Source: UBA5336 sp038522375 (lineage in GTDB: Bacteria > Pseudomonadota > Alphaproteobacteria > Caulobacterales > Hyphomonadaceae). Taken from it: a stretch of DNA of 10,639 nt. The position numbers were made by a program, and so were the translations under genes. Below the pieces are notes generated by a model that worked only from the letters and a program-made list of their open reading frames with translations, had not been told where the DNA came from and searched no databases. Of this stretch, positions 1 to 6,222 are shown piece after piece; the first letter of the stretch is position 1; each line of letters opens with the position of its first letter. The stretch is from the NCBI GenBank assembly GCA_038522375.1, contig JBCBKE010000086.1, positions 1-10,639 of the forward strand, read 5' to 3'.

Positions 1-1
1 T

Positions 2-913
2 TCGCTCAAGCGGCTGGAGCATTACACCGGGACACGCGTCGAGCACATGCAGCCCTATGTGCTGTTCACGAACTATCACCGCTACGTGGATGTGTTCTGC
101 AAGTGGGCAATCGATCAGATCGGAAAGGACAATAGCTACAAGGCGCTTTCCGCACCGGGCGGCATCCTCATCGAGGACGCTTTTGAAGGCGCTTATGAAG
201 CCATCGAGAACGGGCCGTGGCGCCGCTCGCAGATGCCGGCTTACCACCTCATGCGCGACGATGGACCAGGTATCACGCTGGTCAATATCGGCGTCGGACC
301 GTCGAATGCGAAGACGATAACCGACCATCTCGCAGTCCTGCGGCCCCAGTGCTGGCTCATGGTGGGCCACTGTGGCGGGCTCCGCCATTCCCAGTCGATC
401 GGCGACTATGTGCTGGCCCATGCCTACCTGCGGGAAGACCATGTGCTGGACGCCGTGCTGCCGCCGGAAATCCCGGTCCCGCCAATCGCCGAAGTCCAGG
501 TCGCCCTCCAGGAGTCGGCAGCGGAAGTCACTGGTGAGACCGGGGATGCGCTGAAAAAGCGCCTGCGAACGGGCACGGTGGTGACAACCGATGATCGGAA
601 CTGGGAATTGCGGTTCTCCGATATCGCCCGCCGGTTCAACAAGTCCCGGGCCATTGCGGTCGACATGGAAAGCGCGACCATTGCCGCGAACGGGTTCCGT
701 CTCCGTGTCCCCTATGGCGTCTTGTTGTGCGTGTCTGACAAGCCGTTGCACGGGGAGCTGAAATTGCCTGGCGCAGCGAACCGTTTCTACGACCGCGCCA
801 TCGGTGAGCATATCCGGATCGGCATAGCGACGCTGGAGAAGCTCTCCCAGGATGGCGCGGCTAAGCTCCACTCCCGCAAGCTGCGGGCGTTCGACGAACC
901 GCCTTTCCGGTAG
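2..913 (+). CDS. amn: AMP nucleosidase, C-terminal part (5' end outside window)
   Basis: Hydrolyses AMP to adenine and ribose 5-phosphate in the cytoplasm (purine salvage and AMP control). The reading frame is open from base 2, and the residues before the first in-window ATG (base 47) already match the family (EHYTGTRVEH, then PYVLFTNYHRYVD). That ATG is therefore internal and the true start lies upstream. About 303 residues are visible; E. coli Amn is about 484, so the N-terminal third or so is missing. The visible part is the nucleoside-phosphorylase-like catalytic domain: VGHCGGLR, the GDYVLAHAYLREDHVLD stretch, VDMESATIAANG (bases about 660-695, with the Met-Glu pair that contacts ribose in this superfamily) and CVSDKPLHGELKLPG near the end. 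Identity rests on recalled similarity to E. coli Amn along the whole visible part. It ends in TAG, 12 bases before the next gene on the same strand. Confidence 0.93.
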   Translation, partial: SLKRLEHYTGTRVEHMQPYVLFTNYHRYVDVFCKWAIDQIGKDNSYKALSAPGGILIEDAFEGAYEAIENGPWRRSQMPAYHLMRDDGPGITLVNIGVGPSNAKTITDHLAVLRPQCWLMVGHCGGLRHSQSIGDYVLAHAYLREDHVLDAVLPPEIPVPPIAEVQVALQESAAEVTGETGDALKKRLRTGTVVTTDDRNWELRFSDIARRFNKSRAIAVDMESATIAANGFRLRVPYGVLLCVSDKPLHGELKLPGAANRFYDRAIGEHIRIGIATLEKLSQDGAAKLHSRKLRAFDEPPFR

Positions 914-925
914 CGTGCGCCAGCC

Positions 926-1636
926 ATGACCGACCGATCCCGCCCTGATCCGATCCGAGAGCGCTGGCGCCCCGTTGGCGACGTCCTGCCACTTTTCATT
1001 CGGTTGGTGCGGGCGTCGTGGGTCGAGCTCCTGGTAATCTGGGTGATCGCGACCGCTGGCGTGCTGGCGACCACGCTTGCCACCGCCGCAATTGGCTTCT
1101 CGGCGACGCCAAGCCTGTTCGGGGTGTCTCTGGCGATCCTGCCCGTCACGTTCGGAACGGCCATGGCCGCCCATCGTGTTCTCTGGCCAACGGCGCCGAC
1201 CCTCATGGAGTGTCTTGATGTGGCCGCGCGGGCCTTTGGCGCCCTGCTGGTGGTGATTGCTATTCGACAGGTGGCCATGACGTTCGGTTTCTCGTTGTTC
1301 TTTCTTCCGGGACTGGCGGCGGCCGTCTTCATGGTGTTGGCTCCCATCATTGTCCTGGCAGAGGGACCGGGCCTGCAGGCCGCGTTTCAACGCAGCGCCA
1401 TGCTGGTCTTGCCGATTGGCTGGGCGGTCCTGGTGCTGCTCCTGATCAGCGCGCTTGTCGGGTTGGTGCTCCTGGTTCCCATGGCGATCATCGCGATGCC
1501 GCTTTCGACCTTCGGAGATGACACCTTGCAAACTTTTATCGAGGCGGGGGCAACAGCCAGCTTCCCCCTTGCCTTCACCGTCATGGGCGCTGCGCTGTAC
1601 CTCTACGTCACGGCTGCCGGGCAAACACGTCACTAG
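926..1636 (+). CDS. Polytopic inner-membrane protein of unknown function
   Basis: A 236-residue protein dominated by hydrophobic segments, at roughly residues 31-52, 66-84, 104-122, 124-144, 163-190 and 207-229, giving five to six membrane spans after a short charged N-terminus (RSRPDPIRERWRP). I see no signal peptide and no catalytic motif. The segment around residues 126-160 (LPGLAAAVFMVLAPIIVLAEG followed by LQAAFQRSAML) resembles the Pro-Gly...E-G...A-x-x-R-S pattern of YciC/UPF0259-like and glycerophosphodiesterase-membrane-domain-like proteins. That resemblance is by eye and does not give a function. The ATG lies 12 bases after the amn stop with no good Shine-Dalgarno sequence, so translation may depend on read-on from amn, and the two genes are probably one operon. 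The reading is secure as a gene and weak as to role. Confidence 0.75.
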   Translation: MTDRSRPDPIRERWRPVGDVLPLFIRLVRASWVELLVIWVIATAGVLATTLATAAIGFSATPSLFGVSLAILPVTFGTAMAAHRVLWPTAPTLMECLDVAARAFGALLVVIAIRQVAMTFGFSLFFLPGLAAAVFMVLAPIIVLAEGPGLQAAFQRSAMLVLPIGWAVLVLLLISALVGLVLLVPMAIIAMPLSTFGDDTLQTFIEAGATASFPLAFTVMGAALYLYVTAAGQTRH

Positions 1637-1717
1637 CGTCTGTCCACGGCGTCATTGCGCCGTCATCGACCCGATCTAGCTTGCTCGTCAGCGCATGGAA
1701 TTGTGGGAGAGATCACT

Positions 1718-2494
1718 ATGGAAGATCGAATTAAACCATTGGAGGGTGTCCGAAACTTCCGTGATTTTGGCGGTTATGCCAGTGCCACGGGGGGCCGGAT
1801 CAAACCGGGCCTTCTCTACCGCTCCGGCCACTATGCCGAAGCCACCGACAACGACCTCGCCACCGTTTCAGGATTGGGCATTGCCTTCCAGGCAGACCTG
1901 CGCCGACCCGACGAGCGCGACCGCCAGCCGGGCCGGTGGCAGGCGCCCGAAGTGCTCGCCAGCGATGGCGGACGTGAGATGACTGCACCGCACGTGAACT
2001 TCCTCAATGAAGTCGAAGCGGACGCGTCGAGAGCCGAAGACTGGATGAACGATTATTACAAGACAGCCCCGTTCAAGGATCACCATGTGGAGCTGTTCAC
2101 GGGCTGGTTCGACCGGCTCGCTGGCCTTGATGATGGTGAGGCGGCGCTCGTCAACTGCGCGGCCGGCAAGGACAGGACAGGTATCCTTTGCGCGCTGACC
2201 AAGCATGTTCTGGGCGCAGCGCCGGCAGATATCGTCGAGGACTATGAACTGACGAATGCTGCGGTCGATATCGATGCGCGCCTGCCCGATGCCCAGAAGT
2301 TCTTCAACGAACAGTTGGGCAAGAATTACCCAGCCGATGTGTACCGGCCGTTCATGGGGGTCCGCCGACGCTATCTTGAGACCGCCCTGTCTGTCATCGA
2401 CGCGGAGGCCGGGTCATTGGATGCATATCTCGCCGATGTCCTGGGCGTGACCGACACGATGAGGACTGCCCTCAAGGCGCGGCTCGTGGAGTAG
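1718..2494 (+). CDS. CX5R protein-tyrosine phosphatase, Y_phosphatase3 type
   Basis: A 258-residue cytoplasmic phosphatase of the group that includes mycobacterial MptpB and Listeria LipA, which dephosphorylate phosphotyrosine and in some members phosphoinositides. The order of motifs is typical: PLEGVRNFRDFGGY (residues 7-20), GLLYRSGH (31-38), a DLRRPDE turn (60-66) and the phosphate-binding loop CAAGKDRTG (147-155), with catalytic Cys147 and Arg153 and the in-loop Lys151-Asp152 pair typical of MptpB relatives. The residue before the cysteine is Asn146; His is usual there. I chose ATG 1718 because GGGAGAG at 1705-1711 sits six bases upstream. The same frame is open from an ATG at 1655, but the extra 21 residues resemble nothing and that ATG lacks a ribosome site. 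The gap from the previous gene is 81 bases, so it may have its own promoter, but I could not identify one. The substrate is unknown. Confidence 0.88.
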   Translation: MEDRIKPLEGVRNFRDFGGYASATGGRIKPGLLYRSGHYAEATDNDLATVSGLGIAFQADLRRPDERDRQPGRWQAPEVLASDGGREMTAPHVNFLNEVEADASRAEDWMNDYYKTAPFKDHHVELFTGWFDRLAGLDDGEAALVNCAAGKDRTGILCALTKHVLGAAPADIVEDYELTNAAVDIDARLPDAQKFFNEQLGKNYPADVYRPFMGVRRRYLETALSVIDAEAGSLDAYLADVLGVTDTMRTALKARLVE

Positions 2495-2496
2495 CG

Positions 2497-2515
2497 CGGT
2501 TCTTGCGGCGAACCG
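2497..2515 (+). terminator. Hairpin after the phosphatase stop, possible terminator
   Basis: A perfect 6-bp inverted repeat CGGTTC (2497-2502) / GAACCG (2510-2515) with a 7-base loop begins two bases after the phosphatase TAG, in the 64-base convergent gap before the ABC ATPase stop. There is no T-run on either side, so this is at best a weak or Rho-assisted terminator; it could be chance in G+C-rich sequence. Confidence 0.25.
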
Positions 2516-2558
2516 GCGGCGGGGATGGTAGCGGGCCGTAAGGTTGCCCTCTGCAAGG

Positions 2559-3497
2559 CTAACTCGTCAGCGCCACGAAGACGTCTTCCAGATCCGGCTC
2601 CTCGGTGGCGAGGTCCTCGATCCCGATGCCGGCCTCACGGACCTTTTCCAGCAGGCGGCCAATCCCGGTGTCCGCCTGGCGGTAGGTGATTGCAAGGCTG
2701 CCATCGGGGCGCAGGACCGCGTCCAGTGCCGAAAGTTCCGGTGGGACTTCGCTCAGGGGTTCGCGGGGTTTGACCGTCAGCTTCTTCCGGTCGAGGCGGG
2801 TCAGGAGCTGCGCTGTCGGCTCGCATGCGATGATATCGCCATGGTTTACGATAGCGATCGTGTCGCAAAGCTCCTCGGCCTCTTCGAGATAGTGGGTTGT
2901 GAGGATGATCGTCGTGCCCGCCCTGTGCAGCTCTTGCACGTAAGCCCAAAGCGAGCGCCGCAGTTCCACGTCCACCCCCGCCGTAGGTTCGTCCAGGATG
3001 AGGATGGGCGGGTTATGGACCAGGGCCTTCGCTATCATCAGACGCCGCTTCATCCCGCCCGATAGCTGCCGCACATAGGCGTCCTTCTTGTCGTCCAGGC
3101 CGACAGCGGTCAGAATCTCCAGGCTGCGGCGTTCGGCCTTAGGGACACCGTAGAAGCCGCCCATGAGTTCCAGCATTTCGAACGGCGTGAAAAACGGGTC
3201 TGCAACAATTTCCTGGTTCACGACGCCGATCGCTGCGCGCGACGCCCGTGGGTGCTTGTCAATATCCATGCCCCAGATATCCACTCGCCCAGCGGTCTTG
3301 TTCACCAGCCCCGCGAGGATGTTGATGAATGTCGATTTTCCCGCACCATTGGGGCCGAGCAATCCGAAAATCGATCCGCGCGGGATCGCCAGGTCGATCC
3401 CCTTGAGCGCCCGTTTCGCTTCCACCTTTCCCGAAGCAGCATAGACCTTCTCCAGCCCTTGCACGTGGATGGAGATATCTGGGACGGGGCTGGACAT
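2559..3497 (-). CDS. yadG: ABC transporter ATP-binding protein, YadG-like
   Basis: The ATPase subunit of an ABC-2 type (probably export) transporter, acting on the inner face of the cytoplasmic membrane. It has 312 residues, and every nucleotide-binding motif is intact: Walker A GPNGAGKST (48-56), Q-loop Gln95 (GVVNQE), signature LSGGMKRR (145-152), Walker B LILDE (166-170), D-loop AGVD (173-176) and H-loop His202 (TTHYLEEAE). The block from the signature to the H-loop matches E. coli YadG almost word for word as I recall it. The C-terminal 90 residues form the small regulatory tail usual in this subfamily. ATG 3497 is preferred because GGAG lies five bases upstream on the minus strand; the frame is open further, to an ATG at 3554, without a comparable site. 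The partner permease (YadH in E. coli) is not in the window: the genes on both sides are on the plus strand. The substrate is unknown. Confidence 0.88.
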   Translation of the reverse strand: MSSPVPDISIHVQGLEKVYAASGKVEAKRALKGIDLAIPRGSIFGLLGPNGAGKSTFINILAGLVNKTAGRVDIWGMDIDKHPRASRAAIGVVNQEIVADPFFTPFEMLELMGGFYGVPKAERRSLEILTAVGLDDKKDAYVRQLSGGMKRRLMIAKALVHNPPILILDEPTAGVDVELRRSLWAYVQELHRAGTTIILTTHYLEEAEELCDTIAIVNHGDIIACEPTAQLLTRLDRKKLTVKPREPLSEVPPELSALDAVLRPDGSLAITYRQADTGIGRLLEKVREAGIGIEDLATEEPDLEDVFVALTS

Positions 3498-3595
3498 GGG
3501 CACTCCGGTCGAACTGGTTGCCTTGACTGGCGCATAGAAGCGCCCAGGAGGCAAGCGCAGACGGGACCTCGTGCATGGCCTATGGATTTGGCGAC

Positions 3596-3624
3596 GGGAT
3601 AGTCCTATGACGCCGCAGTGACAA
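3596..3624 (-). promoter_or_regulatory. Candidate sigma-70-type promoter for the ABC ATPase gene
   Basis: On the minus strand TTGTCA (3624-3619) is followed after 17 bases by TATCCC (3601-3596). The -35 matches five of six consensus bases but the -10 only three of six. It would give a leader of roughly 90 bases before ATG 3497. The 147-base divergent gap (3498-3644) must also serve the zinc-finger gene, for which I see no convincing promoter. Confidence 0.3.
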
Positions 3625-3644
3625 CTTAGTCAGGATTGCCAGTT

Positions 3645-3848
3645 ATGAGTCGCCAGACCCCGCTATTTCAGCCGCCAGAAATCGTTATTGCCGAAAGCCG
3701 ACGTGTGTCCTGTAACGGTGGTGGCGGCGCCCTGGGCCATCCGCTTGTCTTCTACGAGATGGGCAATGATGACTTTGTCGAATGCAAGTATTGCGACAGG
3801 CGCTTCGTGTTGAAGGGCAGCCCGGCGGATCCAACCCGCAAGAGCTAG
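3645..3848 (+). CDS. Zinc-finger domain protein, zf-CHCC / NDUFS6-like
   Basis: A 67-residue protein made almost wholly of one zf-CHCC domain. The likely metal ligands are Cys23 (VSCNGGGGALGHP), His32, Cys47 and Cys50 (ECKYC), in the C-x8-H-x14-C-x2-C spacing seen in this family. The family is related to the mitochondrial complex I subunit NDUFS6, and small stand-alone members are very common in alphaproteobacteria; a role in complex I assembly or stability is inferred from that kinship only. ATG 3645 has AGGA at 3632-3635, nine bases upstream. A TTG at 3636 in frame would leave no spacing to that site, so I rejected it. The gene is single, divergent from the ABC ATPase and convergent with the glycosyltransferase 58 bases downstream. 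Confidence 0.87.
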   Translation: MSRQTPLFQPPEIVIAESRRVSCNGGGGALGHPLVFYEMGNDDFVECKYCDRRFVLKGSPADPTRKS

Positions 3849-3906
3849 CCTGTCAGGCGTTGACCGCTTGGCGGGGCGACATGGTTGCGGTCTGTCGTGA
3901 CCACGC

Positions 3907-5049
3907 TCACGCCCATGTGCCAGCGTCCCGTGCGATCGCGATGAGGTGGTCTTCGAGGCACTTGCTCTGGGTGGTGAGGTTGAAGGTCGACAGGGCAAAG
4001 GCGCGGCCCGCCTCGCCCATCGACATGGTGGCCGCCGGATCATTGATCATGAGGCCCAACCGGTCAGCCAGCGTGTCGGCATCGCCTTCATCCACAAGAT
4101 AGCCGGTTTCACCGTCCTTCACGCACTCAGGAATGCCAGCGTGGCGGGTCGCGGCCAGGGCGCATCCCGCCAGCATGGCCTCAACGCAGACCAGCGGCAG
4201 GCCTTCGGCATCGCCCGAGGCCGCCCGTTTCGACGGCACGCAGACCACCATGGCTTCGGCGAAATGGCGGGGCATCTCGTCGGCAGGTATCCAACCTGGC
4301 AGTTCCGCCTCGACGCCAGCCGCTTCCAGCTGTTTGACCAGAGGTGCTTTCAACGCGCCATCGCCGAGAAGCCGGACACGCCAGCCGGACAGCGTCGGAC
4401 CGAGTTTGGCAAGCGCTGCGATCAGCGTGTCGATCCCCTTCTTTTCGGTCCAACGGCCCGCAAAGAGCAGGATCCTGTCTTTCTTCCCCGGTTGGAACCG
4501 GTTCGGATCGGCTGTGTTACGGTGGACGACCATTTTGCTGTCCGGCGCGCCCTTCGCCAGCAACTCCCTCCGGATGAAGTCCGAACAGGGAAGTATCAGC
4601 GCAGCTTCTGCCCAAAGCGCCGTACGCCGGCGATTATAGACCCTTATCCAGCTGTTCTTTGTGTTCGTGGTCTTGGTGGCATCGCCGCCATAGTAGGTCA
4701 CAGCCAGGGGCAGACCAAGTTGCCTGGCAAGGGGCAGGGCGTATGCGCCAGACTTGCCAAAGCTCGCATGGATGGCGACGGGGTCTAGCGCCCGCAGCCT
4801 GTCTTCGAGCTTTGCCGAAATCGATCCGAGCTGCTTGAAAGCGCTTTCGCCGCCGGGCCCGTGGAGCGGACCGAGCAGGATTGTGTCGGTCCCCGGTGGT
4901 GGATCGCCCCTTTGTTCATGGCCGATGAAAACAGGTTTCAGGCGGGAAAACGCGGAGTAGCCGCGCGGAATGAAGCTCTCTGACGGCGTGAACAGCTTGT
5001 CGCTGTAGGCAAGGATTGTGCGGGGCTGGTCCTCCGCAGCGACCATCAT
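3907..5049 (-). CDS. GT4-family (GT-B fold) glycosyltransferase
   Basis: A 380-residue retaining glycosyltransferase with two Rossmann-like halves. The N-terminal acceptor half contains IHASFGKSGAYALPLARQLG (93-112) and VTYYGGDAT (117-125), a pattern common in surface-glycan transferases. The C-terminal donor half starts at LLFAGRWTEKKGIDTLI (194-210), with Lys203-Lys204 of the usual phosphate-binding region, continues through LLGDG (227-231), and holds the E-x7-E motif at Glu282-Glu290 (AEGLPLVCVEAM). It lacks transmembrane segments and probably acts at the inner face of the membrane on a lipid-linked or surface sugar; exopolysaccharide, capsule or LPS transferases are all possible and the acceptor cannot be told. 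The start is ATG 5049, whose ATGA overlaps the galE stop; the next codon (5046) is also ATG. The upstream in-frame extension lies inside galE and is not needed. Translation is probably coupled to galE. Confidence 0.87.
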   Translation of the reverse strand: MMVAAEDQPRTILAYSDKLFTPSESFIPRGYSAFSRLKPVFIGHEQRGDPPPGTDTILLGPLHGPGGESAFKQLGSISAKLEDRLRALDPVAIHASFGKSGAYALPLARQLGLPLAVTYYGGDATKTTNTKNSWIRVYNRRRTALWAEAALILPCSDFIRRELLAKGAPDSKMVVHRNTADPNRFQPGKKDRILLFAGRWTEKKGIDTLIAALAKLGPTLSGWRVRLLGDGALKAPLVKQLEAAGVEAELPGWIPADEMPRHFAEAMVVCVPSKRAASGDAEGLPLVCVEAMLAGCALAATRHAGIPECVKDGETGYLVDEGDADTLADRLGLMINDPAATMSMGEAGRAFALSTFNLTTQSKCLEDHLIAIARDAGTWA

Positions 5050-6041
5050 GTGCCTACATAGCCGCGCTGGTGTTCGGCCTGGTGCCAACGCCAGGCGGTG
5101 GAAATGATGGTGTCGATGTCGGAGTGGGTCGGCACCCAGCCAAGGATCTCGCGAGCCTTCTCGGCGCTGGCTAGCAGTGCCGGCGGATCACCCTCCCGGC
5201 GCGGACCCACCGATTTGTTCACCGCGCGGCCGGAGACCCGCTCCACTGCATCGACAATCTCCTTGACCGTCGTGCCTGTCCCCGTGCCGAGATTGAACAC
5301 ATCGGACTGACCGCCGTCCTTCAGGTAATCCAGCGCCCTGGCGTGGGCGTCCGCCAGATCGGTGACGTGGATGTAGTCGCGGACGCAGGTGCCGTCGCGG
5401 GTGTCGAAATCATCGCCAAAGATTGTGAGCTTGAAACCATCTTGCATCATCCCGCGGATAGCGAGGGGGATCAGGTGCGTTTCCGGCTCGTGTCGCTCGC
5501 CGGTCTCTCCCTCCGGATCGGCGCCGGCAGCATTGAAATAGCGCAGCTTGACCGAGCGGAGCCCGTGGGCGTGGCCGTAATCCTCCAACAAGCGTTCGAC
5601 GAAGAGTTTCGACCAGCCATAGGGATTGATCGGGTTCTGGGGAATGGTCTCCGGCATCGGCACCTTTTGGGGAATACCATAGGTTGCGCAGGTGGACGAA
5701 AAGATCATCTGGTCGACGCCTGCCTTGACCATGGCGTCCAGCAGGTACATCGAACCCGTCGTGTTGTTCCTGTAATAGAGCCCTGGATTCGTGACGCTCT
5801 CGCCCACATAGGCGAACGCGGCGAAATGGGCGACGGCGTCGGGTTTGACCTCATCGAAGGCGCGGTCGAGTGACGAAGGATCCAGCAAGTCCCCGACAAT
5901 CAGGTCGCCCCATTTCACCAGGTCGCGCCAACCGCGGGCGAGGTTGTCGTAAACCACGACGCGCCAGCCGGCCTGGGCAAACGCCTTGCAGCAATGGCTG
6001 CCAACATAGCCGGCACCGCCGGTCACCAGAACGGTTTTCAT
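5046..6041 (-). CDS. galE: UDP-glucose 4-epimerase
   Basis: Interconverts UDP-glucose and UDP-galactose (or the N-acetyl forms) using bound NAD in the cytoplasm. It is a 331-residue extended short-chain dehydrogenase of normal GalE length. Visible motifs are the NAD-binding GGAGYVGSH (8-16), Asp32 (VYDNL) for the adenosine ribose, SSTCATYG (115-122), the catalytic Tyr141 and Lys145 in YGWSK, and FNAAGADPEG after strand 6. ATG 6041 begins directly at the Rossmann strand (MKTVLVTGG), with a purine-rich GGAAGGG eight bases upstream and GAGG closer in. The frame is open upstream to 6173, but those 44 residues resemble nothing. Its TGA overlaps the glycosyltransferase ATG, so the pair forms an operon that makes and probably uses a UDP-sugar. 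A related activity such as UDP-arabinose 4-epimerase is possible, but GalE is the most likely call. Confidence 0.92.
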   Translation of the reverse strand: MKTVLVTGGAGYVGSHCCKAFAQAGWRVVVYDNLARGWRDLVKWGDLIVGDLLDPSSLDRAFDEVKPDAVAHFAAFAYVGESVTNPGLYYRNNTTGSMYLLDAMVKAGVDQMIFSSTCATYGIPQKVPMPETIPQNPINPYGWSKLFVERLLEDYGHAHGLRSVKLRYFNAAGADPEGETGERHEPETHLIPLAIRGMMQDGFKLTIFGDDFDTRDGTCVRDYIHVTDLADAHARALDYLKDGGQSDVFNLGTGTGTTVKEIVDAVERVSGRAVNKSVGPRREGDPPALLASAEKAREILGWVPTHSDIDTIISTAWRWHQAEHQRGYVGT

Positions 6042-6084
6042 CACCTCGACCCTTCCATGTTTCGGACCTCGCCAGCGGCAGGTC

Positions 6085-6112
6085 TTCACGCGCCCCATGA
6101 CCCTGCTAGAAG
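6085..6112 (+). promoter_or_regulatory. Candidate housekeeping promoter for the GST-like gene
   Basis: TTCACGC (6085-6091), 13 bases, then GCTAGAAG (6105-6112). Against the Caulobacter housekeeping pattern TTGACGS-N10-14-GCTANAWC this matches six of seven and seven of eight positions. Transcription would start near 6119, giving a leader of about 100 bases that contains the inverted repeat at 6141-6187. Confidence 0.4.
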
Positions 6113-6131
6113 CGTGCCTTTCTTCTGGCAA
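6103..6131 (-). promoter_or_regulatory. galE: Candidate sigma-70-type promoter for galE
   Basis: On the minus strand TTGCCA (6131-6126), 17 bases, then TAGCAG (6108-6103). The -35 matches five of six consensus bases, the -10 three of six. It overlaps the -10 of the facing GST promoter, so the two would compete if both are real. The leader before ATG 6041 would be about 55 bases. Confidence 0.28.
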
Positions 6132-6140
6132 GGCTCTGCG

Positions 6141-6187
6141 CTGCTGCACATTCTTCTGCAACCCGGTTCCCAAGCCTGTTGCAGCAG
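6141..6187 (+). repeat. Spaced inverted repeat in the galE/GST divergent gap
   Basis: CTGCTGCA (6141-6148) and TGCAGCAG (6180-6187) are perfect 8-bp complements 31 bases apart. A second pairing, CTGCAAC (6156-6162) with GTTGCAG (6178-6184), uses part of the same right arm, so the two hairpins exclude each other. It could be a protein-binding site pair, an mRNA leader structure or chance. Confidence 0.35.
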
Positions 6188-6222
6188 TCTAGAAGCCGCG
6201 AACTGACATGCAGGGGCAAGCG

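Noticed and set aside
787..1350. A 187-codon minus-strand frame across the amn end and the membrane protein start.
   Set aside because: Ser/Arg/Thr-rich shadow translation with no motif. The plus-strand frames are better supported: amn by family motifs, its neighbour by coherent membrane spans.
1650..1663. CGGCG...CGCCG inverted repeat after the membrane protein gene.
   Set aside because: A 5-bp stem of G/C only with no T-tract is expected by chance in this base composition.
1672..1679. GCTAGATC on the minus strand, a full match to the GCTANAWC -10 pattern.
   Set aside because: It would fire antisense into the membrane protein gene and has no supporting -35 that I can see; probably chance.
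2544..3065. A 173-codon plus-strand frame opposite the ABC ATPase.
   Set aside because: It mirrors the well-conserved Walker B and signature region on the other strand; no independent evidence of coding.
3946..4788. A 280-codon open frame on the plus strand opposite the glycosyltransferase.
   Set aside because: It is the antisense of a gene with complete GT4 motifs; its translation is rich in Arg, Gln and His with no family pattern and no ribosome site. High G+C makes such long antisense frames common.
5343..5873. A 176-codon plus-strand frame opposite galE.
   Set aside because: Antisense of GalE catalytic sequence; no start signal or homology is evident.
6042..6173. An N-terminal extension of galE of 44 residues.
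   Set aside because: GalE begins at the NAD-binding strand (MKTVLVTGG); the extension is Arg-rich with no match, while ATG 6041 has a ribosome site and gives the normal family length.
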